Notes: generated by a model not told the origin, from the sequence alone. A stretch of 64,000 nt of DNA from an uncultured Collinsella sp. (GCA_958452935.1 CAUDVX010000002.1:62001-126000); one strand, 5' to 3'. Shown: positions 41,100 through 48,868, counted from the first letter of the stretch. A program made the numbers and translations.

Positions 41100-42260
41100 A
41101 TGCAGATGGTCGAGTGGATTGTTAGGCGCGCGCAGGGCGATCGTGCGCGCGTGGGCACGTTAGCGGGCATGGTGTGTATTGTCGCCAATGTGGCGCTTTG
41201 TGCTGCGAAGGGCGCAATTGGCGTGCTGTCGGGATCGGTTTCGATTGTGGCGGATGCCATGAACAACCTGTCCGATGCCAGCTCGAATATCGTGAGCGTG
41301 CTGGGCTTTAAGCTGGCGAGCAAGCCGGCCGACCCCGAGCATCCTTACGGCCACGGTCGCTATGAGTATCTCTCGGGATTGGTCGTGGCGGCGCTCGTGC
41401 TGCTGATTGGCGTTGAGCTGGTGAAGTCCTCGGTCGAGCGCGTCATCCACCCCGAACCTGTCGAGTTCTCGCTTGCCCTGGCGGCAGTTCTAGTGCTTTC
41501 GATGGTCGTAAAGCTCTGGATGGCGGCCCTCAACCAAAAGCTCGGTGATCGCATTGAGTCCGAGACGCTGCATGCGACCGCGCAGGATTCCAAGAACGAT
41601 GTTCTTGCCACGGGCGCCGTACTGGCGTGCGCAATTGTTTCGCAGGTGACGGGCATCAACCTTGACGCTTGGGTCGGCCTTGCCGTTGGTGCCTATATTG
41701 GCTGGAGCGGCTTTGAACTCATCCAGGATACGGTGAGCCCGCTTTTGGGCCAGACGCCCGATCCTAAGCTGGTCAAGCACATTCGAGACAAGATCATGAG
41801 CTATCCCGGCGTTTTGGGCGTTCACGATTTGATGGTTCACGATTACGGCCCGGGCAGAAAGTTCGCAAGCGCTCACGCCGAGATGGCAGCCGAGGCCAGC
41901 CCGCTGGAAAGTCACGACACGCTCGATAACATCGAGCAGGCGTTTAGGAACGAGGACGGCATGATCGTCACGCTCCATTACGATCCCATCGTGACCGACG
42001 ATCCCAAGGTGGCAAGCATGCGTTTGCGCATTAACGCCATGGCTCAACAAATCGATAGCCGCCTTTCGATTCATGACCTGCGCTGTGTGCCGGGTCCTAC
42101 GCACACCAACGTGATCTTTGACTGCGTGCGTCCCTCGGATCTGCAGATGAGTGCCGAAGACGTAAAGCACGAGCTGGCACAACGGGTCGAATCGGAATAT
42201 CCCAAGTCGATTGCCAAGATTACGATCGACGAAGACTACGTAGGGCATACCCACGAGTAG
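41100..42260 (+). CDS. Cation diffusion facilitator (CDF) family transporter
   Basis: CDF proteins export divalent metal ions such as Zn2+, Fe2+ or Mn2+ in exchange for protons. The 386 residues include six membrane segments, the metal-site helices (DAMNNLSDASSN and later HATAQDSKNDVLAT), the HPYGHGRYEYLSG loop, and two tandem C-terminal cytoplasmic regions (about residues 215-290 and 300-386). That tail is longer than in YiiP. ATG 41100 sits close to GGGGGCGG and ATG 41106 is better spaced, so the start may be two codons later. Metal specificity cannot be read. Confidence 0.87.
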   Translation: MQMVEWIVRRAQGDRARVGTLAGMVCIVANVALCAAKGAIGVLSGSVSIVADAMNNLSDASSNIVSVLGFKLASKPADPEHPYGHGRYEYLSGLVVAALVLLIGVELVKSSVERVIHPEPVEFSLALAAVLVLSMVVKLWMAALNQKLGDRIESETLHATAQDSKNDVLATGAVLACAIVSQVTGINLDAWVGLAVGAYIGWSGFELIQDTVSPLLGQTPDPKLVKHIRDKIMSYPGVLGVHDLMVHDYGPGRKFASAHAEMAAEASPLESHDTLDNIEQAFRNEDGMIVTLHYDPIVTDDPKVASMRLRINAMAQQIDSRLSIHDLRCVPGPTHTNVIFDCVRPSDLQMSAEDVKHELAQRVESEYPKSIAKITIDEDYVGHTHE

Positions 42261-42299
42261 GGCTGTGCCGGCAAAGCAAGTTATACAGAAGGGGAGAAT

Positions 42300-42926
42300 A
42301 TGAAGAGGCTGTATCTGCTCCGCCACGGCCAGACGGAGTTCAACGTCAAGAAGCTGGTCCAGGGCCGCTGCGATTCGTCGCTGACCGACCTTGGCCGCAA
42401 ACAAGCGGGAATGGCAGCCGCATGGCTCAAGGCCCATGACGTTGTCCCCGACAAAGTGGTCTCGTCGCCTTTGGGTCGAGCCATGGATACAGCTCAGCTC
42501 GTCGCATGCGAGCTCCTCGGCCCGGACGCAGCAGTCGAGTCCTGCGAAGGCATCATCGAGCGCTGCTATGGAACCTTCGAGGAAGGCCCGCACGACGCGC
42601 TGCCCACCGACGTCTGGGATCCAGGCGAAGATCTGGTCCCCTTTGGAGGAGAGGGAAGCAAAGCGTTGCAAGAACGCATGGTAGCCACCCTCACCAATCT
42701 CATGAGCGCCGATGGTATCGAAACCCTCCTAGCAGTAAGCCACGGCAGCGCCAGCCGCCAATTCATCAAAGCTGCAGCTCCAGAGGGCTTCGAACTCCCA
42801 GCAAAACTCCCCAACTGCGCCATCATGATCTTCGATTTCGAAGAGGCAAAGCCACAAGCAGAAGGCGAGCCAATGCAATGCAAGTTCACCCTCCAGCAAA
42901 TAGTGGACCCCCAACAAAGTCATTAG
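42300..42926 (+). CDS. Histidine phosphatase (phosphoglycerate mutase-like) family protein
   Basis: This 208-residue protein of the histidine acid phosphatase/PGAM superfamily has the phosphorylated histidine in LRHGQTEFN at about residues 7-15, the second motif with Glu (ERCYGTFEE), and the late SHGSASRQF containing the second catalytic histidine. It acts on a phosphate ester that sequence does not identify. AGGGGAG precedes the ATG. From about 42630 to the stop the codons shift to A-ending forms (CAA, GAA, GCA, CCA), as in the aminotransferase upstream of element A. Palindromic element C begins 36 bp after the stop. Confidence 0.82.
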   Translation: MKRLYLLRHGQTEFNVKKLVQGRCDSSLTDLGRKQAGMAAAWLKAHDVVPDKVVSSPLGRAMDTAQLVACELLGPDAAVESCEGIIERCYGTFEEGPHDALPTDVWDPGEDLVPFGGEGSKALQERMVATLTNLMSADGIETLLAVSHGSASRQFIKAAAPEGFELPAKLPNCAIMIFDFEEAKPQAEGEPMQCKFTLQQIVDPQQSH

Positions 42927-42961
42927 CCTGAGCGAGCAAGGTTTAGCAGACATCAACGTGG

Positions 42962-43126
42962 CGTTCCCAGTGTGCGGCGGAGGGGGCGGGCCTGAGACAT
43001 ATTAAGGTTGTCGCGAGTTCCGCACGAACAGGAGAGCACTTAATGTGCTCTCCGTCGTGAGCAGGACTGTAGAGCAGCAACCTTAATATGTCTCAGGCCC
43101 GCCCCCTCCGCCGCACACTGGGAACG
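42962..43126. repeat. Giant palindromic element, copy C (49-bp perfect arms)
   Basis: Left arm 42962-43010 and right arm 43078-43126 are perfectly complementary over 49 bp. The 67-nt core 43011-43077 contains GGAGAGCAC-TTAAT-GTGCTCTCC and closely matches the core of copy B. Outside the arms the pairing continues with a bulge (GTGG / CCAC). The arm sequence is unrelated to that of A or B. No gene and no T-run are present. It lies about 70 bp upstream of the likely -10 of the rplC operon. Confidence 0.95.
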
Positions 43127-43176
43127 TGCCACGCACTTTACCTGCGTAAACAATGTGAGTGAAATATGAATCTCGA

Positions 43177-43204
43177 TGGATACGCCCGCAGCCGTGTATA
43201 CTAA
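43177..43204 (+). promoter_or_regulatory. Promoter-like block upstream of rplC
   Basis: A 25-nt block (43177-43201) ending in CCGTGTATAC recurs with 22 of 25 identities upstream of rplB (45042-45066). TATACT at 43197-43202 is a good -10 candidate. A -35 is not clear; TGGATA at 43177-43182 with TACTAA at 43199-43204 gives a 16-bp spacing. Confidence 0.5.
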
Positions 43205-43385
43205 ACAGCTGTGTGAAACCAGGGGAGTATTCTGGCTGGACAAAATGCCTGCTTAATAGGGTTGTCAGGTAGTCCGGACGCAATACAAGGCTGGGGAGCA
43301 CGTCGTGTAAGTAGTGGTCCTCTAGGGGCGTACGCTCGGTGGTGTACGCATTGTCCCAAGACCACGCGAGAGTTGGGATCATATC
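43205..43385 (+). promoter_or_regulatory. Structured 5' leader of the rplC operon
   Basis: About 180 nt of non-coding leader lie between the probable promoter and rplC. CCAG/CTGG can pair near 43223-43239. A nested stem pairs GTGGTC (about 43314) with GACCAC (about 43360), with inner GCGTAC/GTACGC. Autogenous ribosomal-protein leaders commonly occur at this position; which protein would bind is unknown. Confidence 0.45.
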
Positions 43386-44006
43386 TTGATCAGCATGATT
43401 CTCGGCCGCAAGATTGGCATGACCCAGGTTTGGGACGAGGACGACAACGTCGTTCCCGTCACGGTCATCCAGGCTGGCCCCTGCGCTGTCTCGCAGGTTA
43501 AAACTCAGGCAACCGACGGCTATGACGCCGTCCAGATCGGTTTCGGCGACATCAAGGCCAAGAACGTGAACAAGCCCATGGCTGGTCACTTCGCCAAGGC
43601 TGGCGTCGAGCCTGTCCGTTTCCTTCGTGAGGTCCGCGTCGAGAACGGCGAGGAGCACAAGGTCGGCGAGGTCGTCACCGTCGCTGATTTCGCTGATGTC
43701 GAGAAGGTCGACGTCATCGGTACCTCCAAGGGTAAGGGCTTCCAGGGTCGCATCAAGCGCTGGGGTCAGCGCCGCGGTCCTATGACGCATGGTTCTCACT
43801 TCCAGCGTCACCCCGGTTCTATCGGTCAGTGCGCCTATCCTGCGCGCGTCCTCAAGGGCGTCAAGATGGCCGGTCACATGGGTAACGAGCGCGTTACCGT
43901 CAAGAACCTTTCCGTTGTCCGCATCGATGCCGAGCAGAACCTCATCTTGGTCAAGGGCGCTGTCCCGGGTGCCAAGAATGGTCTCGTCGCCATCCGTATG
44001 GCCTAA
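43386..44006 (+). CDS. rplC: 50S ribosomal protein L3
   Basis: L3 binds 23S rRNA near the peptidyl transferase centre and is an early assembly protein. The 206 residues show ILGRKIGMTQVWDEDDNVVPVTVI, the central GTSKGKGFQGRIKRW and RGPMTHGSHFQRHPGSIG loops. The start is probably TTG at 43386 (MISMILG, matching other family members with three residues before ILG). ATG 43395 is an alternative; ribosome binding sites are weak for both. It heads the truncated S10/spc string, since rpsJ is elsewhere. Confidence 0.95.
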   Translation: MISMILGRKIGMTQVWDEDDNVVPVTVIQAGPCAVSQVKTQATDGYDAVQIGFGDIKAKNVNKPMAGHFAKAGVEPVRFLREVRVENGEEHKVGEVVTVADFADVEKVDVIGTSKGKGFQGRIKRWGQRRGPMTHGSHFQRHPGSIGQCAYPARVLKGVKMAGHMGNERVTVKNLSVVRIDAEQNLILVKGAVPGAKNGLVAIRMA

Positions 44007-44052
44007 GGGCCCAGCCCATTTAGCCCAGCGTCATACCAAGGAGAACACTTAA

Positions 44053-44679
44053 ATGGCAAAGTTTGAAGTAAAGAACAGCGAGGGCAAGAAGGTCGCCGAG
44101 GCCGAGCTCGCCGCTGAGGTGTACGGCATCGAGCCGAACATCCACGTTATGCACCACATCGTCAAGTGCCAGATGGCCTCTTGGCGTCAGGGCACCCAGT
44201 CCGCTAAGGGCCGCTCTGAGGTTTCCGGTGGCGGCAAGAAGCCTTGGCGTCAGAAGGGCACCGGCCGTGCCCGCCAGGGTTCCATCCGTGCTGCCCAGTG
44301 GCGTCACGGTGGCGTCGTCTTCGCCCCCAAGCCCCGTTCTTACGCTAAGCGTATGAACAACAAGGAGGTCAAGCTGGCTATGCGCTCCGCGCTGTCCGCC
44401 AAGCTGGCCGATGGCGAGCTCGTGCTCGTCGACGACTACGGCTTCGAGAAGCCTTCCACCAAGGCTGCCGTCGCCATGCTCAAGGCTCTCGGCCTTGAGG
44501 GCAAGCGTCTGACCATCATCGTTCGCGATGAGGACGTCAACGCCTACCTGTCGTTCCGCAACATTCCCAAGACGTTCATCATCACTGCCGACGAGGCCAA
44601 CACCTACGATCTCGTCAACAACAACGCCGTGCTGATGCCCGCCGACATCGCCGCTCACTTCGGGGAGGTGCTTGCATAA
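44053..44679 (+). CDS. rplD: 50S ribosomal protein L4
   Basis: L4 lines the exit tunnel and, in enterobacteria, autoregulates the S10 operon. The 208 residues include the tunnel loop SGGGKKPWRQKGTGRARQGSIRAAQWRHGGVVFAPKPRSY and the C-terminal globular half (LGLEGKRLTIIVRDEDVNAYLSFRNIPK). AAGGAG precedes the ATG at 44053. The stop abuts rplW. Confidence 0.97.
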   Translation: MAKFEVKNSEGKKVAEAELAAEVYGIEPNIHVMHHIVKCQMASWRQGTQSAKGRSEVSGGGKKPWRQKGTGRARQGSIRAAQWRHGGVVFAPKPRSYAKRMNNKEVKLAMRSALSAKLADGELVLVDDYGFEKPSTKAAVAMLKALGLEGKRLTIIVRDEDVNAYLSFRNIPKTFIITADEANTYDLVNNNAVLMPADIAAHFGEVLA

Positions 44680-44967
44680 ATGACCGCCCACGAGATCATC
44701 ATCCGTCCGATCGTGTCCGAGCGTTCCTTCTCCGGCATGGAGCTGAACAAGTACACGTTCGAGGTCGCCAAGGATGCTAACAAGTATCAGATCAAGGACG
44801 CTGTCGAGGAGATCTTCGGCGTCAAGGTCGTTCGCGTGAACACCCTGACGGTCAAGCCCAAGACCAAGCGCGTGCGCTATGTCGCCGGCAAGACCCGTTC
44901 TTGGAAGAAGGCCATCGTCACGCTGGCCGAGGGCGACACCATCGAGGTCTTTGGCAACCAGGCCTAA
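44680..44967 (+). CDS. rplW: 50S ribosomal protein L23
   Basis: L23 sits at the tunnel exit and docks trigger factor and SRP. The 95-residue protein shows IIIRPIVSERSFSGMELNKYTFEVAKDANKYQIKDAVEEIFGVKVV and ends in a basic loop and strand. Its ATG immediately follows the rplD stop, so translation is coupled. A hairpin and a second promoter-like block separate it from rplB. Confidence 0.96.
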   Translation: MTAHEIIIRPIVSERSFSGMELNKYTFEVAKDANKYQIKDAVEEIFGVKVVRVNTLTVKPKTKRVRYVAGKTRSWKKAIVTLAEGDTIEVFGNQA

Positions 44968-44984
44968 GACTCGCTGCTGTTGAG

Positions 44985-45022
44985 TGAGCTCATGCCTCCC
45001 AAATAGGGGAGGCGAGAGCTCA
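44985..45022 (+). terminator. Strong hairpin between rplW and rplB
   Basis: TGAGCTC/GAGCTCA outer arms and GCCTCCC/GGGAGGC inner arms form a 14-bp stem with small bulges, followed by AGGTTTTG. It could be a partial terminator or an RNA processing site inside the ribosomal operon. Confidence 0.5.
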
Positions 45023-45034
45023 AGGTTTTGGGCG

Positions 45035-45069
45035 TATAAAATGGACACGCCCGGAACCGTGTATACGTC
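45035..45069 (+). promoter_or_regulatory. Second copy of the promoter-like block, upstream of rplB
   Basis: The 25-nt block 45042-45066 repeats 43177-43201 at 22 of 25 positions, and a TATAAA lies at 45035-45040. With the hairpin at 44985-45022 this suggests a terminator-then-promoter arrangement that gives rplB and later genes their own transcript. Unproven. Confidence 0.4.
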
Positions 45070-45146
45070 CGGTGTCATCGCACCCGAGGCAGAACCTCGA
45101 ATCCCTGTCTGCGATGGCTAACGGATTCCTATTGAAAGGGATTGTA

Positions 45147-45977
45147 ATGGCTGTAAAGCACCTTAAGCCGACCTCCGCTGGTAGGCGTTGGCAGACGATC
45201 TCCGATTTCTCCGAGATCACCTGCACCAAGCCCGAGAAGTCTCTTCTCGAGCCCCTGCCCAAGAAGGCCGGTCGTAACAACAACGGCCGCATCACCACCC
45301 GCCACCAGGGCGGCGGCGTGAAGCGTCGTTACCGCGTGATCGACTTCAAGCGCAACAAGGACGGCGTGCCCGCCAAGGTTGCCACGATCGAGTACGATCC
45401 GAACCGTTCCGCTCGCATCGCTCTGCTGCACTACGCTGACGGTGAGAAGCGCTACATCCTGGCCCCCAAGGGCCTCGAGGTCGGTCAGACCATCATGTCC
45501 GGTTCTGACGCCGACATCAAGCCGGGCAACGCTCTGCCCCTCGCCGACATCCCCGTCGGTACGCTCATCCACGCCGTCGAGTTCCAGCCGGGCAAGGGCG
45601 CTGCTATCGCCCGTTCCGCCGGTAACTCCTGCCAGCTGATGGGTAAGGAGGGCAAGTACGCTATCGTCCGTATGCCTTCCTCCGAGATGCGCCGCATCCT
45701 CGTTACCTGCCGCGCCACCGTCGGTGAGGTCGGCAACGCCGATCACTCCAACATCGTCATCGGCAAGGCCGGCCGTAAGCGTCACATGAACGTGCGCCCG
45801 ACCGTCCGCGGTACCGTCATGAACCCTGTCGACCACCCGCACGGCGGTGGCGAGGGCAAGAACCACACCTCTGGTCGTCCCTCCGTTACCCCCTGGGGTA
45901 AGCCGACGAAGGGCCTTCGTACGCGCAAGAAGAAGAAGGTCTCGAACCAGCACATCATTCGTCGCCGTAAGAAGTAA
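45147..45977 (+). CDS. rplB: 50S ribosomal protein L2
   Basis: L2 is needed for subunit joining and peptidyl transfer. The 276-residue protein has the RNA-binding NNNGRITTRHQGGGVKRRYRVIDFKRNKDGVPAKV, and later VRPTVRGTVMNPVDHPHGGGEG including the conserved histidine near the active centre. I chose ATG 45147 because GAAAGGGA lies upstream and the family starts at this point; the longer in-frame extension from 45072 is not protein-like. Confidence 0.97.
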   Translation: MAVKHLKPTSAGRRWQTISDFSEITCTKPEKSLLEPLPKKAGRNNNGRITTRHQGGGVKRRYRVIDFKRNKDGVPAKVATIEYDPNRSARIALLHYADGEKRYILAPKGLEVGQTIMSGSDADIKPGNALPLADIPVGTLIHAVEFQPGKGAAIARSAGNSCQLMGKEGKYAIVRMPSSEMRRILVTCRATVGEVGNADHSNIVIGKAGRKRHMNVRPTVRGTVMNPVDHPHGGGEGKNHTSGRPSVTPWGKPTKGLRTRKKKKVSNQHIIRRRKK

Positions 45978-46009
45978 TTTCGGATACCGAGTTTTAGGAG
46001 AAAGCACTT

Positions 46010-46270
46010 ATGAGCAGAAGTCTCAAAAAGGGCCCGTTCGTGGAGACTCGCCTTCTCTCGCGTATCACCGCGATGAACGAGGCTGGCAAGAAGGACGTCG
46101 TGAAGACCTGGTCCCGCGCGTCCACCATCTTCCCCGAGATGGTTGGTCACACCATCGCCGTCCACGACGGCCGCAAGCATGTGCCCGTGTATGTTACCGA
46201 GTCCATGGTTGGTCACAAGCTCGGCGAGTTCGCGCCGACTCGTACGTTCCGTGGCCACAAGGCCAAATAG
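46010..46270 (+). CDS. rpsS: 30S ribosomal protein S19
   Basis: S19 is a 30S head protein that contacts S13 and the A-site tRNA region. The 86 residues show SRSLKKGPFVETRLLSRI, the TWSRASTIFPEMVGHTIAVHDGRKHVPVYVTESMVGHKLGEFAPTRTF core and a basic end. AGGAG precedes the ATG. It lies 32 bp after rplB and 14 bp before rplV. Confidence 0.97.
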   Translation: MSRSLKKGPFVETRLLSRITAMNEAGKKDVVKTWSRASTIFPEMVGHTIAVHDGRKHVPVYVTESMVGHKLGEFAPTRTFRGHKAK

Positions 46271-46284
46271 GGGGTTAACCGTAA

Positions 46285-46656
46285 ATGGCAACTAAGTCTA
46301 TTGAAACTGAGGCCACCGAGGTTCGCGCCGTCGCTAAGTACGTGCGTGTTTCCCCCAGCAAGGCCCGCCTGGTGGTCGATCTGATCCGCCGCAAGCCTGT
46401 CGCTCAGGCCTTCGACATCCTCCACTTCTGCGACCGCGCCGTCGCCGTGGATGTCGAGAAGGTTCTCCGTTCCGCCGTTGCGAACGCCGAGAACAACAAC
46501 GGTCTGCGTGCCGACAACCTGGTTGTCGCCGCTGCCTATGTTGACGAGGGTCCGACGCTTAAGCGCATCCGTCCCCGCGCCAAGGGTTCCGCTTCTCGCA
46601 TTCTGAAGCGTACTTCCCACATCACCGTCGTCGTTGCTCCTCGAAAGGAGGCGTAA
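46285..46656 (+). CDS. rplV: 50S ribosomal protein L22
   Basis: L22 spans from the ribosome surface to the exit-tunnel constriction. The 123 residues include VRAVAKYVRVSPSKARLVVDLIRRK and the tunnel hairpin GPTLKRIRPRAKGSASRILKRTSHITVVV. A non-family N-terminal extension of about 10 residues (ATKSIETEAT) precedes the conserved part. The ATG at 46285 lacks a strong ribosome binding site and may be coupled to rpsS. Confidence 0.96.
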   Translation: MATKSIETEATEVRAVAKYVRVSPSKARLVVDLIRRKPVAQAFDILHFCDRAVAVDVEKVLRSAVANAENNNGLRADNLVVAAAYVDEGPTLKRIRPRAKGSASRILKRTSHITVVVAPRKEA

Positions 46657-46662
46657 AGCTGT

Positions 46663-47373
46663 ATGGGTCAGAAAGTCTACCCCACCGGCTTCCGTCTTGG
46701 CATCACCGAGAACTGGCGCTCCCGCTGGTTCGCAGAGAAGGATTACGCTAAGACCCTCGGTAACGATCTCGAGATCCGCAAGTACCTCGAGAAGCGTCTT
46801 TCCCGCGCAGCTGTCTCCCGCGTCGAGATCGAGCGCGCTGGCGACAAGGTGAAGGTCATCATCCTCACCGCTCGCCCCGGCGTTGTCATCGGTAAGAAGG
46901 GTGCCGAGATCGATACCCTCCGCACCGAGCTCGAGAAGGTCGCTGGCGTCTCCAAGGGCCAGCTCTCCGTCGACGTTGTCGAGATCAAGCGCCCCGAGCT
47001 CGACGCTAACCTCGTTGCTCAGTCCATTGCTGAGCAGCTCGAGGGCCGCGTTGCCTTCCGTCGCGCTATGCGCAAGGCTGTCCAGTCCGCCCGCAAGGCC
47101 GGCGCCAAGGGCATCCGTATCCAGTGCTCCGGTCGTCTCGGCGGTGCCGAGATGGGCCGTCGTGAGTGGTACCGTGAGGGTCGCGTGCCTCTGCACACCC
47201 TCCGCGCCAAGATCGACTACGGCACGGCTGTCGCCAGCACCACCATGGGCGCTTGCGGCGTGAAGGTCTGGATCTACCTGGGCGAGAAGCTCCCGGGCCA
47301 GCCTGTTCCCAACCCTGCACTCGAGGGCTCTTCCCGTCCTCGTCGTCGTAACTCCGAGAGGAGGGGTCAGTAG
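46663..47373 (+). CDS. rpsC: 30S ribosomal protein S3
   Basis: S3 forms part of the mRNA entry site and helicase centre. The 236-residue protein has GQKVYPTGFRLGITENWRSRWFAEKDYA, the KH domain with VVIGKKGAEIDTLR, and the C-terminal domain with GRLGGAEMGRREWYREGRVPLHTLRAKIDYG. AAAGGAGG lies upstream of the ATG. Its final base is the first base of the rplP start codon. Confidence 0.97.
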   Translation: MGQKVYPTGFRLGITENWRSRWFAEKDYAKTLGNDLEIRKYLEKRLSRAAVSRVEIERAGDKVKVIILTARPGVVIGKKGAEIDTLRTELEKVAGVSKGQLSVDVVEIKRPELDANLVAQSIAEQLEGRVAFRRAMRKAVQSARKAGAKGIRIQCSGRLGGAEMGRREWYREGRVPLHTLRAKIDYGTAVASTTMGACGVKVWIYLGEKLPGQPVPNPALEGSSRPRRRNSERRGQ

Positions 47374-47876
47374 TGCTTGCCCCTAAGCGTATTCTTCACC
47401 GCAAGGTGCAGCGTGGCTCCATGAAGGGCCAGGCCAAGGGTAATACCGAGCTGCATTTCGGCGAGTTTGGTATCCAGGCTCTCGAGGCCCATTGGATCAC
47501 CAACCGTCAGATCGAGGCCGCTCGTATTGCCATGACCCGCTACATGAAGCGTGGCGGTCGTGTCTACATCACGATCTTCCCCGATAAGCCCATCACCAAG
47601 AAGCCTGCCGAGACTCGCATGGGTTCTGGTAAGGGTAACCCCGAGGAGTGGGTGGCCGTCGTCAAGCCCGGCCGCATCATGTTCGAGGTCAAGGGTGTTC
47701 CCGAGGAGGTCGCTCGCGAGGCTCTGCGTCTTGCGCAGCACAAGCTCCCCATCAAGACCAAGATTGTTGCTGCTAAGAACGCTGAGCAGCGCATCGAGAA
47801 GGAGATGGCTGAGGAGGCCGCTCTCGAGGCCAAGTGGGCTGCTGAGGACGCCGCCGCCGCCAAGGAGGAGAACTAA
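47373..47876 (+). CDS. rplP: 50S ribosomal protein L16 with C-terminal extension
   Basis: L16 helps position tRNA at the A and P sites. Residues 1-138 match the family (LAPKRILHRKVQRG, GEFGIQALEAHWITNRQIEAARIAMTRYMKRGGRVYITIFPDKPITKKPAETRMGSGKGNPEEWVAVVKPG). A tail of about 28 residues rich in Glu and Ala (EQRIEKEMAEEAALEAKW...) makes it 167 residues, longer than the usual 137-145. The GTG start overlaps the rpsC stop by one base. The stop overlaps the rpmC start. Confidence 0.96.
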   Translation: MLAPKRILHRKVQRGSMKGQAKGNTELHFGEFGIQALEAHWITNRQIEAARIAMTRYMKRGGRVYITIFPDKPITKKPAETRMGSGKGNPEEWVAVVKPGRIMFEVKGVPEEVAREALRLAQHKLPIKTKIVAAKNAEQRIEKEMAEEAALEAKWAAEDAAAAKEEN

Positions 47877-48091
47877 TGAAGCCCGCAGAGATTCGTGAGC
47901 TCTCGGACGCTCAGCTCGTTGAGAAGCTGAAGGAAATGCGCGCCGAGCTCTTTAACCTTCGTTTCCAGATGGCCACCAGCCAGCTGGACAACACCGCTCG
48001 CGTCAACACCGTGAAGAAGGACATCGCTCGCGTCCTCACGGAGCAGCGCGCCCGCGAGATCGCAGCGGAGAAGTCCGCTGTCGCCGAGTAG
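47876..48091 (+). CDS. rpmC: 50S ribosomal protein L29
   Basis: L29 lies at the tunnel exit next to L23. The 71-residue helical protein begins KPAEIRELSDAQLVEKLKEMRAELFNLRFQMATSQLDNTARVNTVKKDIARVLT, the standard family sequence. Its ATG shares a base with the rplP stop (TAATG), so translation is coupled. Confidence 0.95.
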   Translation: MKPAEIRELSDAQLVEKLKEMRAELFNLRFQMATSQLDNTARVNTVKKDIARVLTEQRAREIAAEKSAVAE

Positions 48092-48107
48092 GACCTAAGG
48101 AGAGAAC

Positions 48108-48368
48108 ATGACTGATTCGCGTAACTCGCGTAAGGTCCGTACGGGTGTCGTTACCTCCGTCTCCGGTGCTAAGACCATTGTTGTCACCATCACCGAGCGC
48201 AAGCGTCACCCCAAGTACGGCAAGATGATGACCAGCTCCAAGAAGCTGCACGCTCACGACGAGGAGTGCACGGCTGGCGTGGGCGATACCGTCCGCGTTA
48301 TGGAGACCCGTCCTATGTCCAAGATGAAGCGTTGGCGCCTCATCGAGGTCGTCGAGCGCGCTAAATAA
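48108..48368 (+). CDS. rpsQ: 30S ribosomal protein S17
   Basis: S17 is an OB-fold primary 16S rRNA-binding protein. The 86 residues include RKVRTGVVTSVSGAKTIVVTITERKRHPKYGKMMTSSKKLHAHDEE and VRVMETRPMSKMKRWRLIEVVE. AAGGAGAG precedes the ATG. It is followed by a 118-bp gap with no visible structure before rplN. Confidence 0.96.
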   Translation: MTDSRNSRKVRTGVVTSVSGAKTIVVTITERKRHPKYGKMMTSSKKLHAHDEECTAGVGDTVRVMETRPMSKMKRWRLIEVVERAK

Positions 48369-48486
48369 GCAGTCGCTCTTACGACTTGTACGTTTCCGAA
48401 GATGTGCGTATGCCTGGCTTGCATACCACGGGCCGTATAAAGGCTGCGCACCTCTCTTCGGTTCTTAGTTCGGAGGAACATCTACC

Positions 48487-48855
48487 ATGATTCAGATGCA
48501 AACCATGCTGAACGTCGCCGACAACTCCGGCGCTCGCAAGATTCGCTGCATCAAGGTGCTTGGCGGTTCCAAGCGTCGTTATGCAGGCATCGGCGATGTG
48601 TTCATCGGTGCTGTCCAGGAGGCTACCCCTGGCGCCAACGTCAAGAAGAAGGACGTTGTCCGTTGCGTCGTCGTTCGCACCGTTAAGGAGATCCGCCGCA
48701 AGGATGGCTCCTACATTCGCTTTGATGAGAACGCCTGCGTTGTCATCAACAACGATGGTTCGCCCGTCGGCACCCGTATCTTCGGGCCCGTCGCTCGCGA
48801 GCTTCGTGACAAGAAGTACATGAAGATCGTCTCGCTCGCTCCCGAGACCCTGTAG
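48487..48855 (+). CDS. rplN: 50S ribosomal protein L14
   Basis: L14 contributes to the intersubunit bridge and binds IF6/RsfS-type factors. The 122-residue protein shows MIQMQTMLNVADNSGARKIRCIKVLGGSKRRYAGIGDVF and the late ENACVVINNDGSPVGTRIFGPVARELR. GGAGGAAC precedes the ATG. It begins the spc portion of the string. Confidence 0.97.
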   Translation: MIQMQTMLNVADNSGARKIRCIKVLGGSKRRYAGIGDVFIGAVQEATPGANVKKKDVVRCVVVRTVKEIRRKDGSYIRFDENACVVINNDGSPVGTRIFGPVARELRDKKYMKIVSLAPETL

Positions 48856-48868
48856 TTAGGGGAGATAT

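Noticed and set aside
42962..43126. Element C as the end pair of an insertion sequence
   Set aside because: There is no transposase between or beside the arms, the interior is only 67 nt, and no target-site duplication is evident. It could still be a non-autonomous element, but not a complete IS.
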